Assembly: GCA_023634235.1 (NCBI GenBank)
Contig: JAMKCF010000007.1
Span: 7,325,630 to 7,389,629, forward strand
DNA: 64,000 nucleotides
DNA from: Pisaster brevispinus
Lineage: Eukaryota > Echinodermata > Asteroidea > Forcipulatida > Asteriidae
Direction of reading: 5' to 3'
Shown here: positions 1-11,649 of the stretch, piece by piece
How positions within the stretch are numbered: position 1 is the first letter of the stretch
How the letters are laid out: each line of letters begins with the position of its first letter
Made by a program: the position numbers and the translations under genes
The notes under the pieces: generated by a model
Database searches by the model: none
What the model was told of the DNA's origin: nothing
The model's input: only the letters and a program-made list of their open reading frames with translations

Positions 1-3000
1 AAAGGAACGAGGCTAAGGTGTCGGGGAGATGAGCGAGGACTAATTGGAGGGCGTCGTAGCCCCGGTTCTGCTCAATGATGTTGAGAAGCCAGTGGGAAAA
101 GGCGTCCCACTTTGAGATGCTCTTGAAAAAAAGAAAGAAAAAACAGAATATGAAGGATGCTCTGACATAATAGTTTCAGAGTATATTGAGTAATCACATT
201 GTCTTAAAAGTGAAACGAAAATTTGTTTTGACTCCTCAAAATGGCGGACCGTGTTAGTTCACGGGAGTAAAATGAAAACCACACAATTTCGAGGGATAAA
301 TGTTTGCATTACGGGAATGCTCCGTTAAAGAATTTCCGAGTTTCGGCCACAAAACTCGGAAACCATTCATCCGTTTCACAAATTAGGTGTATTACATTTA
401 AATACTTGGGTCATTAAACTTAATGGATGAGCAGTTAATCTGCCTGGAGCAGTCAGCAGCCCTACTGGTTTGTGCAAGATCCAATTATGTCCACTGTTTG
501 GAAAAGGAAATTACATGGAGATAACAGGTTTGAGCTGTCAGTCCAAAAGGATGTTTCATTTGAGCCTCTTTCTATAATGGAGCTTTCCCGTAATGTAATC
601 ATTAAATTCTACTTTTAAAACATCTTTCCAACCACACTCATTTCATAACAAATGCTTTTACAGCCCAAAGTGCCAAATCCAAAGACATTGCAACCCTTTA
701 ACGCCACTTCAGAATTAGAATTCTTTGTTTCTCACCATGGCTTTTGTGATGAAGTTGTTTTCACCGGCATCACCAAAGAAGAAGTTCACAGAAATAGACA
801 TTTCCATGGAGGTTACTTGATGCCACCAGAAAGCAGGAATGTATAACCTGAAATCAAGACGTGTATCAAAATCATACATGTTATTAACCCATTTCACGAC
901 GCGCAGTGCACTTAAATGCACCTATGTATCCTGTCCCCCATTTCGGAAGTCAAAGTGTACATAAAGGAAGTGACATCCAAAATGGAGGAAGTGGTGGATA
1001 GCATTTTGTGGAGGTGGGTCCCGCATTGTGCATGGGGTCAATAGCTTAATATGTTTAGTATTAAACTGTACATAGTGTTGGTAATAAGGTAGGATATTGT
1101 ATTGTATTGTATATTCTGTGGTCTCATTGACTGAAGTTTCAAGAAATTCTGTTCAAGAATAAAGTCCTTTTGCTCAGAACTTTCACTGGACTAAAGAACA
1201 TTTTAAAGACCATAACTATTCCTTTCAGTTACTGATGAAATTTCAGGAAGACATTTACAGGTCCAAAGCAATAAGAGCAACTGCCGTGGTGCCCTGTGCT
1301 TTTGATGCGGTGCTCTTTGCAAAGTTCCAATTTACAAATTTACATTTTCCTCATGGAAGTGCCCCTTAACCAAGAGGAAAATTGCCCTGCCCCTTCAAAA
1401 GCATAGCCCTGCATTAAGACTTAAAAAGCTAGGGTATAAAGTAGTCAATTCTGCCAGTGAGTTGACCAACCAATTCTACTGCAAGGGTTGTGTGTGGTGC
1501 AGCAACTGTGCACAGAAGTATCTGAGTACTGAGCAGATGTATTCACCACACGAAATGGGAAACCATTTTGAGAGATTTTGTCCCATTTCACTTGAGATCC
1601 ACCTTTCAGATTTCACTTTTTACTCACATTTCTCCAGGATTGATCTCTCCACAGTGACAGGTCGACAACTCAAACAGCGGATGCTCCTCCAAGTCAGGTT
1701 CATCGCAGTTGACCTGTGCCTGTATGGTACGACCCTTTGACCCCAGGGGGTTAGGGTAGAGGGGAGCGGGGCTACAGCCATACAGACGGACTCTCTTACG
1801 CCCGGTCAGGATCACCAAGAGTCCATCGTCCGGATCAAAATGGCAATATTCTACACAAATAGAAATAATGCAAGTTAAATTTTGAAGCCACCCAATCTGT
1901 TTTAGTGCCGACATCAACGCATTGCTGTACTAAGAAATCAATGGGGAGGTGAAAAGGAAGAGAACATTCCAAAAACTTGATATTGTGTATCAGTGTTTCA
2001 TATTGTAATTTTACATCAGGCCCCCCTCTCCCCAACTTGCCCAAGCTGCACTGAGTAGATGGATTCACCACATGACACTATATTGCAGGCAAACCTGTGC
2101 GCAACTAACTGTGTACCATGTGTGTACTATTGTTGCATTCACCACAGGATATCGTGTTTCGTGCATCTAATCATTCAAAAACACTTGGATGATACCAAAA
2201 TGGTCAGTCAGCACAAAGCAGGAGGGTAAACTAAGTACAACATCTACATGTATGCATTCACCACCATGACCACATAATAGCAAATTGCAGGTTGGCTGGA
2301 ACAGTGCATCTACCATTCAAACGATATCATTCACCACTCAAACGATACTAAACGGTCAGACAGTGGGAGGGTTAACTCATGAATTCTGGGCCATGTCTTA
2401 CCATAGTGTCCGTTGACTGCTATCCATAAGTAAGGACCCATGTGTATCTTGCCGATGTAGTCTGGCATTGGAACATCATCCTGGAGAAAAGAGTGGGAGA
2501 GGGGCTCAAATATTCATGCCATCAACGGTAAAACAAAGTTACAACTGCAACTATTTTGATGCGAAGCCACTTCAAATAAATTTTTGGGTTTTTTTTGCAG
2601 TCACCCTAAACTGCATACAGTTAAACATGTGACAAGCTCAAAGAAGAAAGATGGGGGACCAGTTGCTCTATGACTCAATGCCTTTTTGGCCGGCTACTAG
2701 GTTGTTGAGGGCGTGCGTAGAGCAGATCAACCAACAGGCCTAATAACAAGCCTATTGAAAAGTCAATACATCACAAGCGTGAGCATCCGCTGTACCCACA
2801 AGGTTTTGGCTACTTTCGGCAGAGAAGCTGGCATCTGTTTTTGAGTATAACTTTATGAAAAAATCACTGTTTCATCAAAGGCAATTCTTGTGAAATAAAC
2901 TGGTAATTATGACAAGACCTTATAATAATAATAACAGCTCTTATATAGCGCAATTCCAAAAATGATCATTGCGCTTCACAAACAAACAAAAACAACATCA

Positions 3001-6000
3001 GCAATGTGAATATACACACTAAAATAAATGGGTTTTGAGATTGCGCTTGAAAGCATCAATTGTTGGTGAGGCTCTTATGGTCTGTGGTAACTGGTTCCAG
3101 AGAGTTGGCCCAAACACACTGAACGATCCATCGCCTATCCGTTTTTTACTCTTTGAGATGATGAGACGAGTAACGTCCTTGAGACCTCGAGACTCTGCAA
3201 AACATTAGTGGAAGGCAAGTCAAAGAAACTATTTCTTGCATGCATAAATTCCTTTGCTCAATGCATTTCCTATGGACAGCCTTACTTGTTAGTGACACCG
3301 GCTACTCAAATCAGGTAAACCAAGCCATACATATGAACAGGAATAAACTGTGCAATGTATTTGAATATTTAAATAAGCCAATTCAGGCGGTTATGAGCGA
3401 GCATGGGAAGCTAAGAAAGGAGATGGAACACCCATCGGAACGAGGTTGCTTAATGGGCCACCTAGCATAAAGATAGGGTCAGGGTTTTTTTTCGTTCATC
3501 AAAATGCAGATTTATTGGCAAAATTATCAAGAAAGAAACAATGGAAGCCACTCTGAACGTTTCAGCTAAATATAGTGTCTACTTGTTGAGAGAATGGCAC
3601 AAAACTGTAACGGTACTTTCACCAGTACATAAAATCCGTTCACATTTAGCGAGGTGACAGTGGGTACCAACTGCATCTCTGTCCGCAGCATTTGCAAAAG
3701 GACATTAACCCTCAGAAATCTGAAGAAAGGATTCAAGCATTTCTAAAATACAAATGTTTTTAATGATTTCTAATCAACGGTGGCATTTCAAACCAAACAA
3801 TTTTGCAGGATGCTAACTACCATTACCATATAACATGTAAGCTTTCAGATAGAAACTACACATTTTTTTTCAGGGTCACTACCAAACGATGACGGTAACC
3901 TGACATTTAAATAACAAATACAAAAATGAATAAACTTCCTACCTCCAGCTCTGGGAATGTACTCTTGATGTTCTGCACTGCCAGGTAGGAATTCCGGGAT
4001 CGGGCGTTTCCAACTTCCAAATCACTGATGTAATCTCCTAATGAACTCTCACGTATGTTGTATGCTTTGCCGATCTGTGTTTGAATGAACGACTTAAATA
4101 TTAAACATCATTCCTCATTGAAAAAGTTTTTCCCGCCACTGATGTCGAAAAGTTCCACTGTAATTGTTTGATGAACATGTTGCTAATGGCACTTTGTAAT
4201 AACATTGGATCTCAGCAGTAAAGCTTTTGCTCTAAATTAGTTGAGGTAGATTTTAAAATAACCTGTTGTGGAACAACTCAGCATTTGTTAACACAAACCG
4301 TACTAGATTGTATTCCAAAGCTGCAAAGTTTCACGTCCTACTAAGATACAACACTTTTTTACACTTTCAAACTTGTATAAAATGATATTTTTGCCGATAC
4401 AGACACAATAATGCATGAGGCCACAGAAACAATGCCTCTGTTGCCCCTAGTTTTTAGGCCTTGATGCCCCTGGGCTTTGTCTGGTTTCCCCATGGCCCAA
4501 TTTCATGGCTCTGCTTACCGTCAACGCTTACGGAAGCAGGGAATTCCGCGCTTATGTCAAGCGTATTTCACAGGCTAGCAGAGAATTTGAAAATTGTGCG
4601 CATGCGTACTCTATGTTACTTGCCATTCTTTGCTTACACAGCTAGCACAGAAATTTGGCACTTGCAGAGTAAGGGGAGAATGGTGATCATAAGCGCAGAA
4701 TTTGGCGGTAAGCAGAGCCATGAAATAGGGCCCTGGTCTTGGCCTTGTTGCCCTTGGTCTTGTCCCTTCAAAAGCTCCCCTTAAACTTTGAGATTTTCAA
4801 ATAAAAATGCTCTTTGCAAAATAAATAAGTTTTTTCCCTCTCAACCCAAAAGACAAAATTGAAGGCCTGTGTTTGAATGAATAAAGTTGTGGCATACACA
4901 CTTTTGTTGTATTTCTAGTTAGTAGCTTGTTTTATCCCAAGCCTAAAATCATACTGTGTACATGGAAGAAGGACGTACTGAAAATGTTACCGGAAAAAGG
5001 GTGTTTAGCAATTAATGTGCAAAATTGTATTTTGAAAAAAACTGAGCGTGAAAGTTTAATAGGTTTTCTGCCATTAGTAAGTCATAACAGTTACCTAGGC
5101 TAAATTGGAGATGGGAAGGGGAAAACATGTGTTTGGGGTAATTCTGGCAACAAAAAAGTAACAATAATCCCTTTTTTGTTTGTTTCTTTGTTTGTTTATT
5201 TGTTTGTTTAGGGATTTTCTTTTCTTTGTCGGGAACCATTCTTTCGCTTGAAATGAACTGTTAGAGACAACAACTTCTGTGTGTGCCTGGACAAAGGGGG
5301 TAGAGCCTCACGCTCTTCTTCCGGTCACACGCCCCCTGAGCTGCCATGTCAATTCCTTGTTTATTCCTGTTGCAAAAAGAACAATAAACCATTTACTCTA
5401 ATTGTTTCTCACCTTATAATCCTGTTTGCTGGTGTTCTGTCTGATGAAGGCTTTATTGTGACCAGCTCTTTCTTTGATGGACTCGAGGCTCCAGGAAGCT
5501 GCTGGCCAACTGCTCGCTACATCGGTAATTATCACTGGAGTATCTGTCAAGTGCAAACCATGTGTTTTACTTTTTCCCAAGCCTGGAATTTCGTCTTTGA
5601 GAGGGCATTATTTTGCAAAGGGCACTTCCATTGGAAAATATTGGTCTATGGGAAACTTCTGAAAGGGCACCGAGGCTAGGACAAGGGGCAACAGATCCAT
5701 GGCCTCTATGTAACTCCAGGCCTGCTTTTTGTTTGTTTCTTCTTCTTTTTTTTTGGAGAAGGACATTAAAAACTAGGGAAGACCTTTGTCGTATTTTAAC
5801 CTGAACTAAGAAGCAAATTCTTAAAAGAAGAATTTCATTTGGATGAATCATATTTCAAATTTCAATAAAAAAGCAGTCAGATTTGTGGTGCTTTTTTCCC
5901 CACTGTTTTACACTTTGCCAAATGGTAGAGCTGTGGCTTTCTCTCGTCTTTTTTGAAATCAAAAACAGAAGTGGAAACTTATAAAATTTTCCTCTTTTTT

Positions 6001-6438
6001 GATAAATCAATAGACGATACATCGTGTACAATCATAATGTATAATGACCAAGGAAATCCTCAAAGCTAGATCAGAGGGGTGCAAGCCATGTTATAGACCT
6101 CTATCATCGTACAGCCATCTTGATTTTCTCGAATCAAATCAATGTAACCAAAGCAAGGCTGGAAGGACCATTAGTCTGGTTCCTTTTTGTACAATGAATA
6201 TTAGCATCCATTACTGCTATTGAATATAGGGAAAATGACCAAGATGGTGGCGGCCTGATAAAGGTCCATAGAAGAGTACAGTCAAGAGGGGTTACCGTCA
6301 TCTCCACTACACTTGTATGTTTGTACCTTTCTGGAAGTAGTTGGCAAGGAATTCTTCCTTAGTGGGAGCAGACACACGGGCGATGTCAACAACCTTCTGC
6401 TTCCCAAACTGGGACACATTACTCCCAGAGACTTTCAT
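1..6438 (-). CDS. JmjC-domain Fe(II)/2-oxoglutarate oxygenase, seven exons, 3' end cut by window edge
   Basis: Predicted oxygenase that would hydroxylate or demethylate a protein or RNA target; substrate unknown. Coding exons on minus: 6438-6327, 5543-5413, 4074-3943, 2480-2402, 1850-1628, 847-736 and 121 to beyond position 1. Every exon has AG/GT borders and all phases join without a stop, giving about 303 residues so far. The start ATG at 6438-6436 has an in-frame stop just upstream. The N-terminal part has the PVIITDVASSWPA block typical of cupin-8/JmjC proteins. An HFD triad at the start of the 1850-1628 exon gives the iron-binding H-x-D, and GEMLYIPAFWWHQV in 847-736 supplies the distal histidine. 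The text resembles FIH-1, HSPBAP1, JMJD7 and TYW5 families, and I cannot choose between them. The exon at 121-1 continues past the window. It appears intact and is the best host gene here. Confidence 0.85.
2925..3190 (-). repeat. interspersed repeat with (ATA)n end
   Basis: An ATAATAATAATA tract is followed by AGCTCTTATATAGCGCAATTCC and then a stretch with a GGTTCCAGAG motif. This looks like the 3' end of a dispersed retroelement or SINE in minus orientation, with the simple repeat as its tail. It lies in the intron between JmjC exons 4074-3943 and 2480-2402. The family is not identified. Confidence 0.4.
4489..4737. mobile_element. MITE with GGGCCC-TTTCATGGCTCTGCTTACCG inverted ends
   Basis: The left end reads GGCCCAATTTCATGGCTCTG and the right end is its near-exact reverse complement, ending GAAATAGGGCCC; the match extends over about 30 bp and continues imperfectly. 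It has no coding capacity. It lies in a JmjC-gene intron. Two relatives sit at 58799-58993 and 62452-62640. A clear target duplication was not found. Confidence 0.6.
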
Positions 6439-7035
6439 TTCAATCTTTCATCAGCTGGAAGGGTCAACAGTGATCCGCCAAGTTGCAGTCGATGACTATT
6501 TGTTTGAGACAACTCACTTTTACGGCATCTTTTAAAATGAACAACAAATGATAGGTCTTGGATTTATTAGAGTCAAACTCAACAACATGCTTTCAACAGT
6601 CCTGAAAAATGTTCCAAGCTTAAAAACTTTGTACGATTTGGGTAATTGTCAAAGACAAGTATCCAAAGTTAGTAAAAACCTCTGAAAGTTTAAGCTAAGT
6701 AGATCATCACAGTCACACACAATACAGTGAAAAGTATGTTTTTACTGTCCACTTCCTACATTTGTACATGTATACTACTGGTTGCTGGCACACTTCTCAG
6801 CCTTTCGGTGATAGTAACAGAATGTCACAAAGAGCTCTGTTCCAATGGAAACATTTCCGCATCTGGCCAGCCCTGGCCGCGACTTTTTCACTCATTGTTA
6901 CAAAAGCTTCTCATTTGATTGAATAAGACAATATTTTAATTCATAATGAATGAAGAAGTGGTGGCCGGATACTGAAACGTTTCTGAGGCTTCTCTGACTG
7001 ATCGCGGTATCATTATCATCAGACAGTAGGCCCTA

Positions 7036-7044
7036 TGCTATGAC
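7036..7044. repeat. 9-bp target-site duplication, left copy (TGCTATGAC)
   Basis: TGCTATGAC immediately precedes the left arm of the foldback element and recurs at 7774-7782 immediately after the right arm. Nine base pairs is the usual duplication size for Mutator-like transposases. Confidence 0.75.
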
Positions 7045-7773
7045 TACTCCTAGAACTATTCGGTTCGTTCCGCTATCGTCTCCCCGACCCTCATAGGTCA
7101 TCATGTACAAAATCCTATTCGAAACTTTTTCCCCTTCACGTTTATGCACCTGGACTTCTCTTTTGAAAACGGAGCTCGCCAAAATTACGCTCTATCTATT
7201 CATTGTTTTCAAAGTGAGCTCGGGGTGGGTCCAGAAAATCCACTCCGCAAAAAAAAGGTGCAAAAAATGATAAATTCCCATCGTTTATTCAGAATCGTCG
7301 CCTTCCGATAACAAAATGGCCGCCGTCGCTTGTATCACTGGTATGCTGCGTGCAACGCTGGTCTACGACATGCCTTCGCATAGTATTCTGTGTGCAACAC
7401 TGGTCCACAATAATCAATGGCTTATCTTTTATCCGTAAACCGTTGGTTATTGTGAACCAGCGTTGCGCGCAGCATACCATTGATACAAGCGACGGCGGCC
7501 ATTTTTGTTATCGGAAGGCGACGATTCCGAATAACGATGAGAATTTATCATTTTTTGCACTTTTTTTTTGCGGAGTGGATTTTCTGGACCCACCCCGAGC
7601 TCACTTTGAAAACAATGAATAGATAGAGCGTAATTTTGGCGAGCTCCGTTTTCAAAAGAGAAGTCCAGGTGCATAAACGTGAAGGGGAAAAAGTTTCGAA
7701 TAGGATTTTGTACATGATGACCTATGAGGGTCGGGGAGACGATAGCGGAACGAACCGAATAGTTCTAGGAGTA
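7045..7773. mobile_element. Foldback transposon, non-autonomous, Mutator-like duplication size
   Basis: The two halves are long inverted repeats of about 320 bp (roughly 7045-7370 and 7450-7773), beginning TACTCCTAGAACTATTCGG and ending with its complement. The short centre contains a smaller nested inverted repeat built from a duplicated piece of the arm. No transposase is encoded; open frames inside are mirror images of each other and are not genes. A 9-bp direct repeat flanks it. The class is inferred from duplication length and long arms only. Confidence 0.8.
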
Positions 7774-7789
7774 TGCTATGACCATGACA

Positions 7790-7853
7790 CCTGCGAGGTT
7801 CGTTCCATGGAGCAATAGCGGAACGAACCTCGTAGTTCTAGGACTAGGAGTAG
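7790..7853. repeat. Mini-foldback or solo end related to the 7045-7773 element
   Basis: GCGAGGTTCGTTCC and GGAACGAACCTCG form a short hairpin. The part from about 7815 (ATAGCGGAACGAACC, then AGTTCTAGGA) copies the terminal 35-40 bases of the neighbouring foldback's right arm with small changes. It is probably a remnant of a second insertion or an aberrant end duplication. Confidence 0.5.
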
Positions 7854-7859
7854 ACATGA

Positions 7860-9029
7860 GTATCACATTATCCACTAATAAAAACTATTTTATTGTATCA
7901 GAATCACTATAAAAATAGTATATCACTCGTACATACATGTAGAGGTTTCAGCCAGGCAATATATATAGTCTACAATCATAACTTATAAGTGAAATGATAC
8001 TCCAAATTGATTATTTTTCATGATTTTGACAATGTAAAAAGTTTAAAGTGCTGACTGGCAGCTAGTGGCAGCTGCCCCGACCCCAACCATGGTCATGCCA
8101 TGGAGGTCATGCCAACCAACAAAAGTGGCAGGCAAAATGAAATGGGCAAACTAACTAAACTTCTTGCCGTGTGATTCCGACCTCGACTATTTCTCGTACA
8201 TACTCAAGTCAGAGTCTCTTGTGGCATCAAAGTTACTCTCAATGCTCTCAATTCTACACACAATTACCTGAAACTATCAGTTTTCTGTTGTTAGCTCAGC
8301 TGGGTGTTATTTCACCGTTGATATTTGCCTCAACGTAGTACGTAGGCTATACGATCTTTGCTATGTACTGACTGTGTGCTGCATGTTGTTCCCGTTGTGT
8401 ACACTCTCCGCCGTGTCGTCCTACAAAATTTACCGACTTGATGAAAGAGCGCCACCCTTTGGCCTTGTTTAACTTAGCCCGAACATCTGACGTCACACTT
8501 CGAGTTGGGGGGGGGGGGGGACGGCTGGCGTTTTGAAATGTTTACCTCATCAACATAAAAGCAACGAACTTTAAATGAATAATAGACCATGTAACCTGTG
8601 ACATCACTTGTTTACAGAAGAGCCCAGAGCTTGCTGGATTTCCTGCAGGCATGAATTGTTCAAGGCTCCCGAAAGACCACACCAAATAATTATTTCATGA
8701 AGATTGTACTGTATGGTTTTTATCAACTTTTGAACTAAAGGAGGGCACATCATAAAAGTTGTTGAGCTTTTATTTTATGTTGAAATTATAACACAAAGTT
8801 GTAATTCGCCATTTATGACCAATATATAATCTTGCCTGCCAGGAAATGCTCTGGAATGTACATGGTCATTTTTTTTGGTAAACAGTTAATGGACAATATC
8901 TGGTTTCATTAACCTATCCTTTAGGAGAAGAAAAAAATCTTAATAAGTTGTTCTCTTTGCAACAAATATTATATTGACCACTGAAAAATTGACCACCAAC
9001 AATCTTACTATATTTTGTTTAATAAAAAA
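7860..9029. other. Non-coding stretch, no gene recognised
   Basis: No convincing exon was found on either strand. It contains a run of G at about 8508-8520 and A+T-rich text. It separates the foldback element from the satellite-like block. Confidence 0.4.
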
Positions 9030-9360
9030 TTTTCACGCGGCGACTTTTTTCCTTACGCGTTAATTAGTATTATTATTTTTTTAACACGGCGATTTTCTTT
9101 TTTGGGGGGGTGGGGGGCGGCGACTACATTGTTTTTACGATGAGTCTTTTTTTTTTACTCGTTTTTGTGTGGTGTTCCATTTTTCTTTTCTTTTTTGCAG
9201 CGAAATTTTTCCCTTTTTTAGCAGCAACTTGTCAATTTTACAGGCCATTTTTTTTATTTATTTTTTTTTATTTGCCATTGACCCTTTTTTTTATACACGG
9301 CGCGCTTTTTTTTTTTTTTTTTTTTTTTTTGCCGGCGACTACTTTTTTCGTTAAAGCTTT
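9030..9360 (-). repeat. T-rich arm of the GTCGCC/A-run satellite block
   Basis: GCGGCGACTTTTTT-type units and very long T runs make this the reverse-complement orientation of the A-rich units that follow. The switch in orientation occurs near 9355-9375, where GGCGACTACTTTTTTCG is answered by CGAAAATAGTCGCC, giving a large inverted structure. Open frames here are F/L-rich low-complexity artefacts. Confidence 0.7.
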
Positions 9361-10644
9361 TTGGGGGGCGAAAATAGTCGCCGCGAAAAGTAAAAGTCAT
9401 CGTCCCCAAAATCGTCACTAAAAAGAAAGGCGCAGAAAAAGTAAAATTTCCGCCCGGATAAAAAATTACCGCCAAAAAAGAAAGTACCGCCCCTCAAAAG
9501 TCGCCGCTCAAAAAAAGGCACCGCCAAACAAAAAAAACAATAAAAACAATTTTTACCGAAAAAAAGTCGCCACCCCAATAAAGTCGCCCCGTAAAAACAA
9601 AGTCGCAGGCAAAAAAGTCGCCCCCCAAAAAAAAAAAAAATAAATAAATAAATCACCGCCGAAAATTGTCCACCCTCAAAATTGAAGTCGCCGCCAAAAT
9701 TAGAAGTAGCAGCCAAAAAATTAAGCTCCTCTAAAAAAGTCCCCGTTAAATAATCGTCGAAAAAAAAAAAAATTGCCGCCCCGTGAAAAATCGCAAAAAA
9801 TTATTTAAAAAAAAATCGCCGCGAAAAAAAAAACTTTTAACGAAAAAAGTCACTTCCTCAATAAAGTCGGCAAAAAAGTCGCCCCCAAAAACAACAACAA
9901 AAGTCGTCACCGAAAATTGCCAACTCCCAAAGAGAAGTCGCCGCCAAAATGAGAAGTCGCAGCCAAAATTCGCCTTAAAAAACATCGTCGCAAAAATAAT
10001 CGCCGCCCGTAAAAAAGTCGGGTCACCGCTGAAAAATAGTCGCAGCCAAAAAATTAAGCTCCTCTAAAAAGTCGTCATAAAAATTCGTCGCCAAAAACAA
10101 CTCGCTGCCCCGTAAAAAAGTCGCCGCCGAAAATTGTCGATTCCCCAAATAGGAAGTAGCCGCCGAAAAAAGAAGTCGCAGCCAAAAATTTAAGCTCCTT
10201 TAAAAAAAAGTCGCCGTTAAAATATCGTCTCCACAAAACAAAATCGCCGCCAAAAAATAAACTCTTCTTTAAAAGTCGCCGCCTAACAAAACAGTCACAA
10301 CCAAAAAACAACACCGAAAAAGAAGTCGCTGCCCGAAAAAACCAACTGCCAACTGAAGAAGTCGCCGCCGAAAAAATTGCCGCCCGATAAAAATTGTCCG
10401 CCAAAAAGTTACCGCCCCGCAAAAATCGCCGCTCAAAAAAAAAATAAAAAAAATCGCCGCAAAAAACAAAAACTTTTACCGAAAAAAGTCGCCACCCCAA
10501 TTAAAGTCGCCCGTAAATATGAAGTGCCGACAAAAAAGTCAAACCCCCCAAAAACAAAAACAAAAGTCGCCGCCCAAAAAAGAGTCGCCGCCAAAATTAG
10601 AAGTCGCAGCCAAAAAATAAAGCTCCTCTAAAAAAGTCGTAATA
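9361..10644 (+). repeat. GTCGCC/A-run satellite-like block, part 1
   Basis: A-runs of 4-9 bases alternate with boxes such as AGTCGCCGCC, GTCGCAGCC, GCTCCTCTAAAA and ATCGTCGCC. Larger units of about 100-250 bp recur, for example the group ending TTAAGCTCCTCTAAAAAAGTCG. Translation gives only K/P/R-rich or F/G-rich low-complexity text, so it is not coding. It ends exactly at the left terminus of the 24-kb insertion and resumes at 34784 in the same orientation. Confidence 0.8.
10639..10644. repeat. 6-bp target-site duplication, left copy (GTAATA)
   Basis: GTAATA lies directly before the left terminal inverted repeat and again at 34784-34789 directly after the right one. Removing one copy and the insertion restores satellite text matching the uninterrupted paralogue at about 35405-35560. 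Confidence 0.85.
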
Positions 10645-10682
10645 TACGGAAGCTTAAATGACCATCCTGTTATTGCAATACT
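10645..10682 (+). repeat. Left terminal inverted repeat of the giant transposon
   Basis: Begins TACGGAAGCTTAAATGACCA and matches the reverse complement of 34746-34783 at 37 of 38 positions; the single difference is T versus C at base 29. Similarity is lost immediately inside. Confidence 0.9.
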
Positions 10683-10759
10683 TAGAATTTTTTTCGTTGA
10701 AACATAGAAAAATGCACAATATATTACAGATTTCAAAGATGTTTTTCTCAGAAACACGG

Positions 10760-11520
10760 AATTCAATGATAATGTTTCTCAGTAACCCGGAATGCAGTGA
10801 TAAGGTATCTCAGTAACCCGAAATTCAGCGATAACGTATCTTAATAACCCGGAATGCAATGATAATGTTTCTCAGTAACCCGGAATGCAATGATAAGGTA
10901 TCTCAGTAACCCGGAACTCAATGATAAGGTATCTCAGTAACCCGGAAATCAATGATAAGGTATCTCAGTAACCTGTAATTCAATGATAAGGTATCTCAGT
11001 TACCTGGAATTCAATGATAAGGTATCTCGGTAACACAGAATTCCCTGATAAGGTATGTCAGTAACCCGGAATTCCCTGATAAGGTATCTTAGTAACCCGG
11101 AATTCAACGATAAGGTATCTTAATAACCCGGAATGCAATGATAAGGTATGTCAGTAACCCGGAATGCAATGATAAGGTATCTCAGTAACCCGGAATGCAA
11201 TGATAAGGTATCTCAGTAACCCGGAATGCAATGATAAGGTATCTCAGTAACCCGGAATGCAATGATAAGGTATCTCAGTAACCCGGAATGCAACGATAAG
11301 GTATCTCAGTAACCCGGAATGCAATGATAAGGTATCTCAGTAACACGGAATTCCATGTTAAGGTATCTCAGTAACACGGAATTCCATGTTAAGGTATCTC
11401 AGTAACATGGAATGCAATGATAAGGTATCTCAGTTACACAGAATGCAATGATAAGGTATCTCAGTTACACGGAATGCAATGATAAGGTAAATAAGTAACA
11501 CGGAATGCAATGACAGGAAA
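10760..11520 (+). repeat. Left subterminal 31-bp minisatellite array
   Basis: About 24 tandem units of 31 bp, core GATAAGGTATCTCAGTAAC followed by CCGGAATGCAAT. Outer units at 10760-10880 are more diverged (GATAATGTTTCTCAG); the middle (11130-11340) is nearly homogeneous, as expected from unequal exchange. The array ends about 130 bp before the integrase start codon. It could bind transposase, act as a promoter or do both; that is inference. Confidence 0.9.
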
Positions 11521-11649
11521 TACGGAATTGTTTATGTGTTCTTAGTGAAATGAAATTCAACGACCGCAAAATATTCATGCTTTTGACTCAAAACACAACA
11601 GATTTTCCGATTTCAGGAATCATATCGATTCCCCATAAGTGATACCAGC

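Noticed and set aside
7289..7674. Paired open frames in the foldback arms
   Set aside because: They are mirror-image translations of the inverted arms with no known domain.
9351..10766. Long K/P/R-rich and F/G-rich open frames in the A-run block
   Set aside because: They come from the repeated A-runs and GTCGCC boxes, appear on both strands and show no domain; the same happens at 34911-36564.
10760..11520. CRISPR-like array
   Set aside because: Units are contiguous 31-bp repeats with no unique spacers, in a eukaryotic setting; it is a minisatellite.
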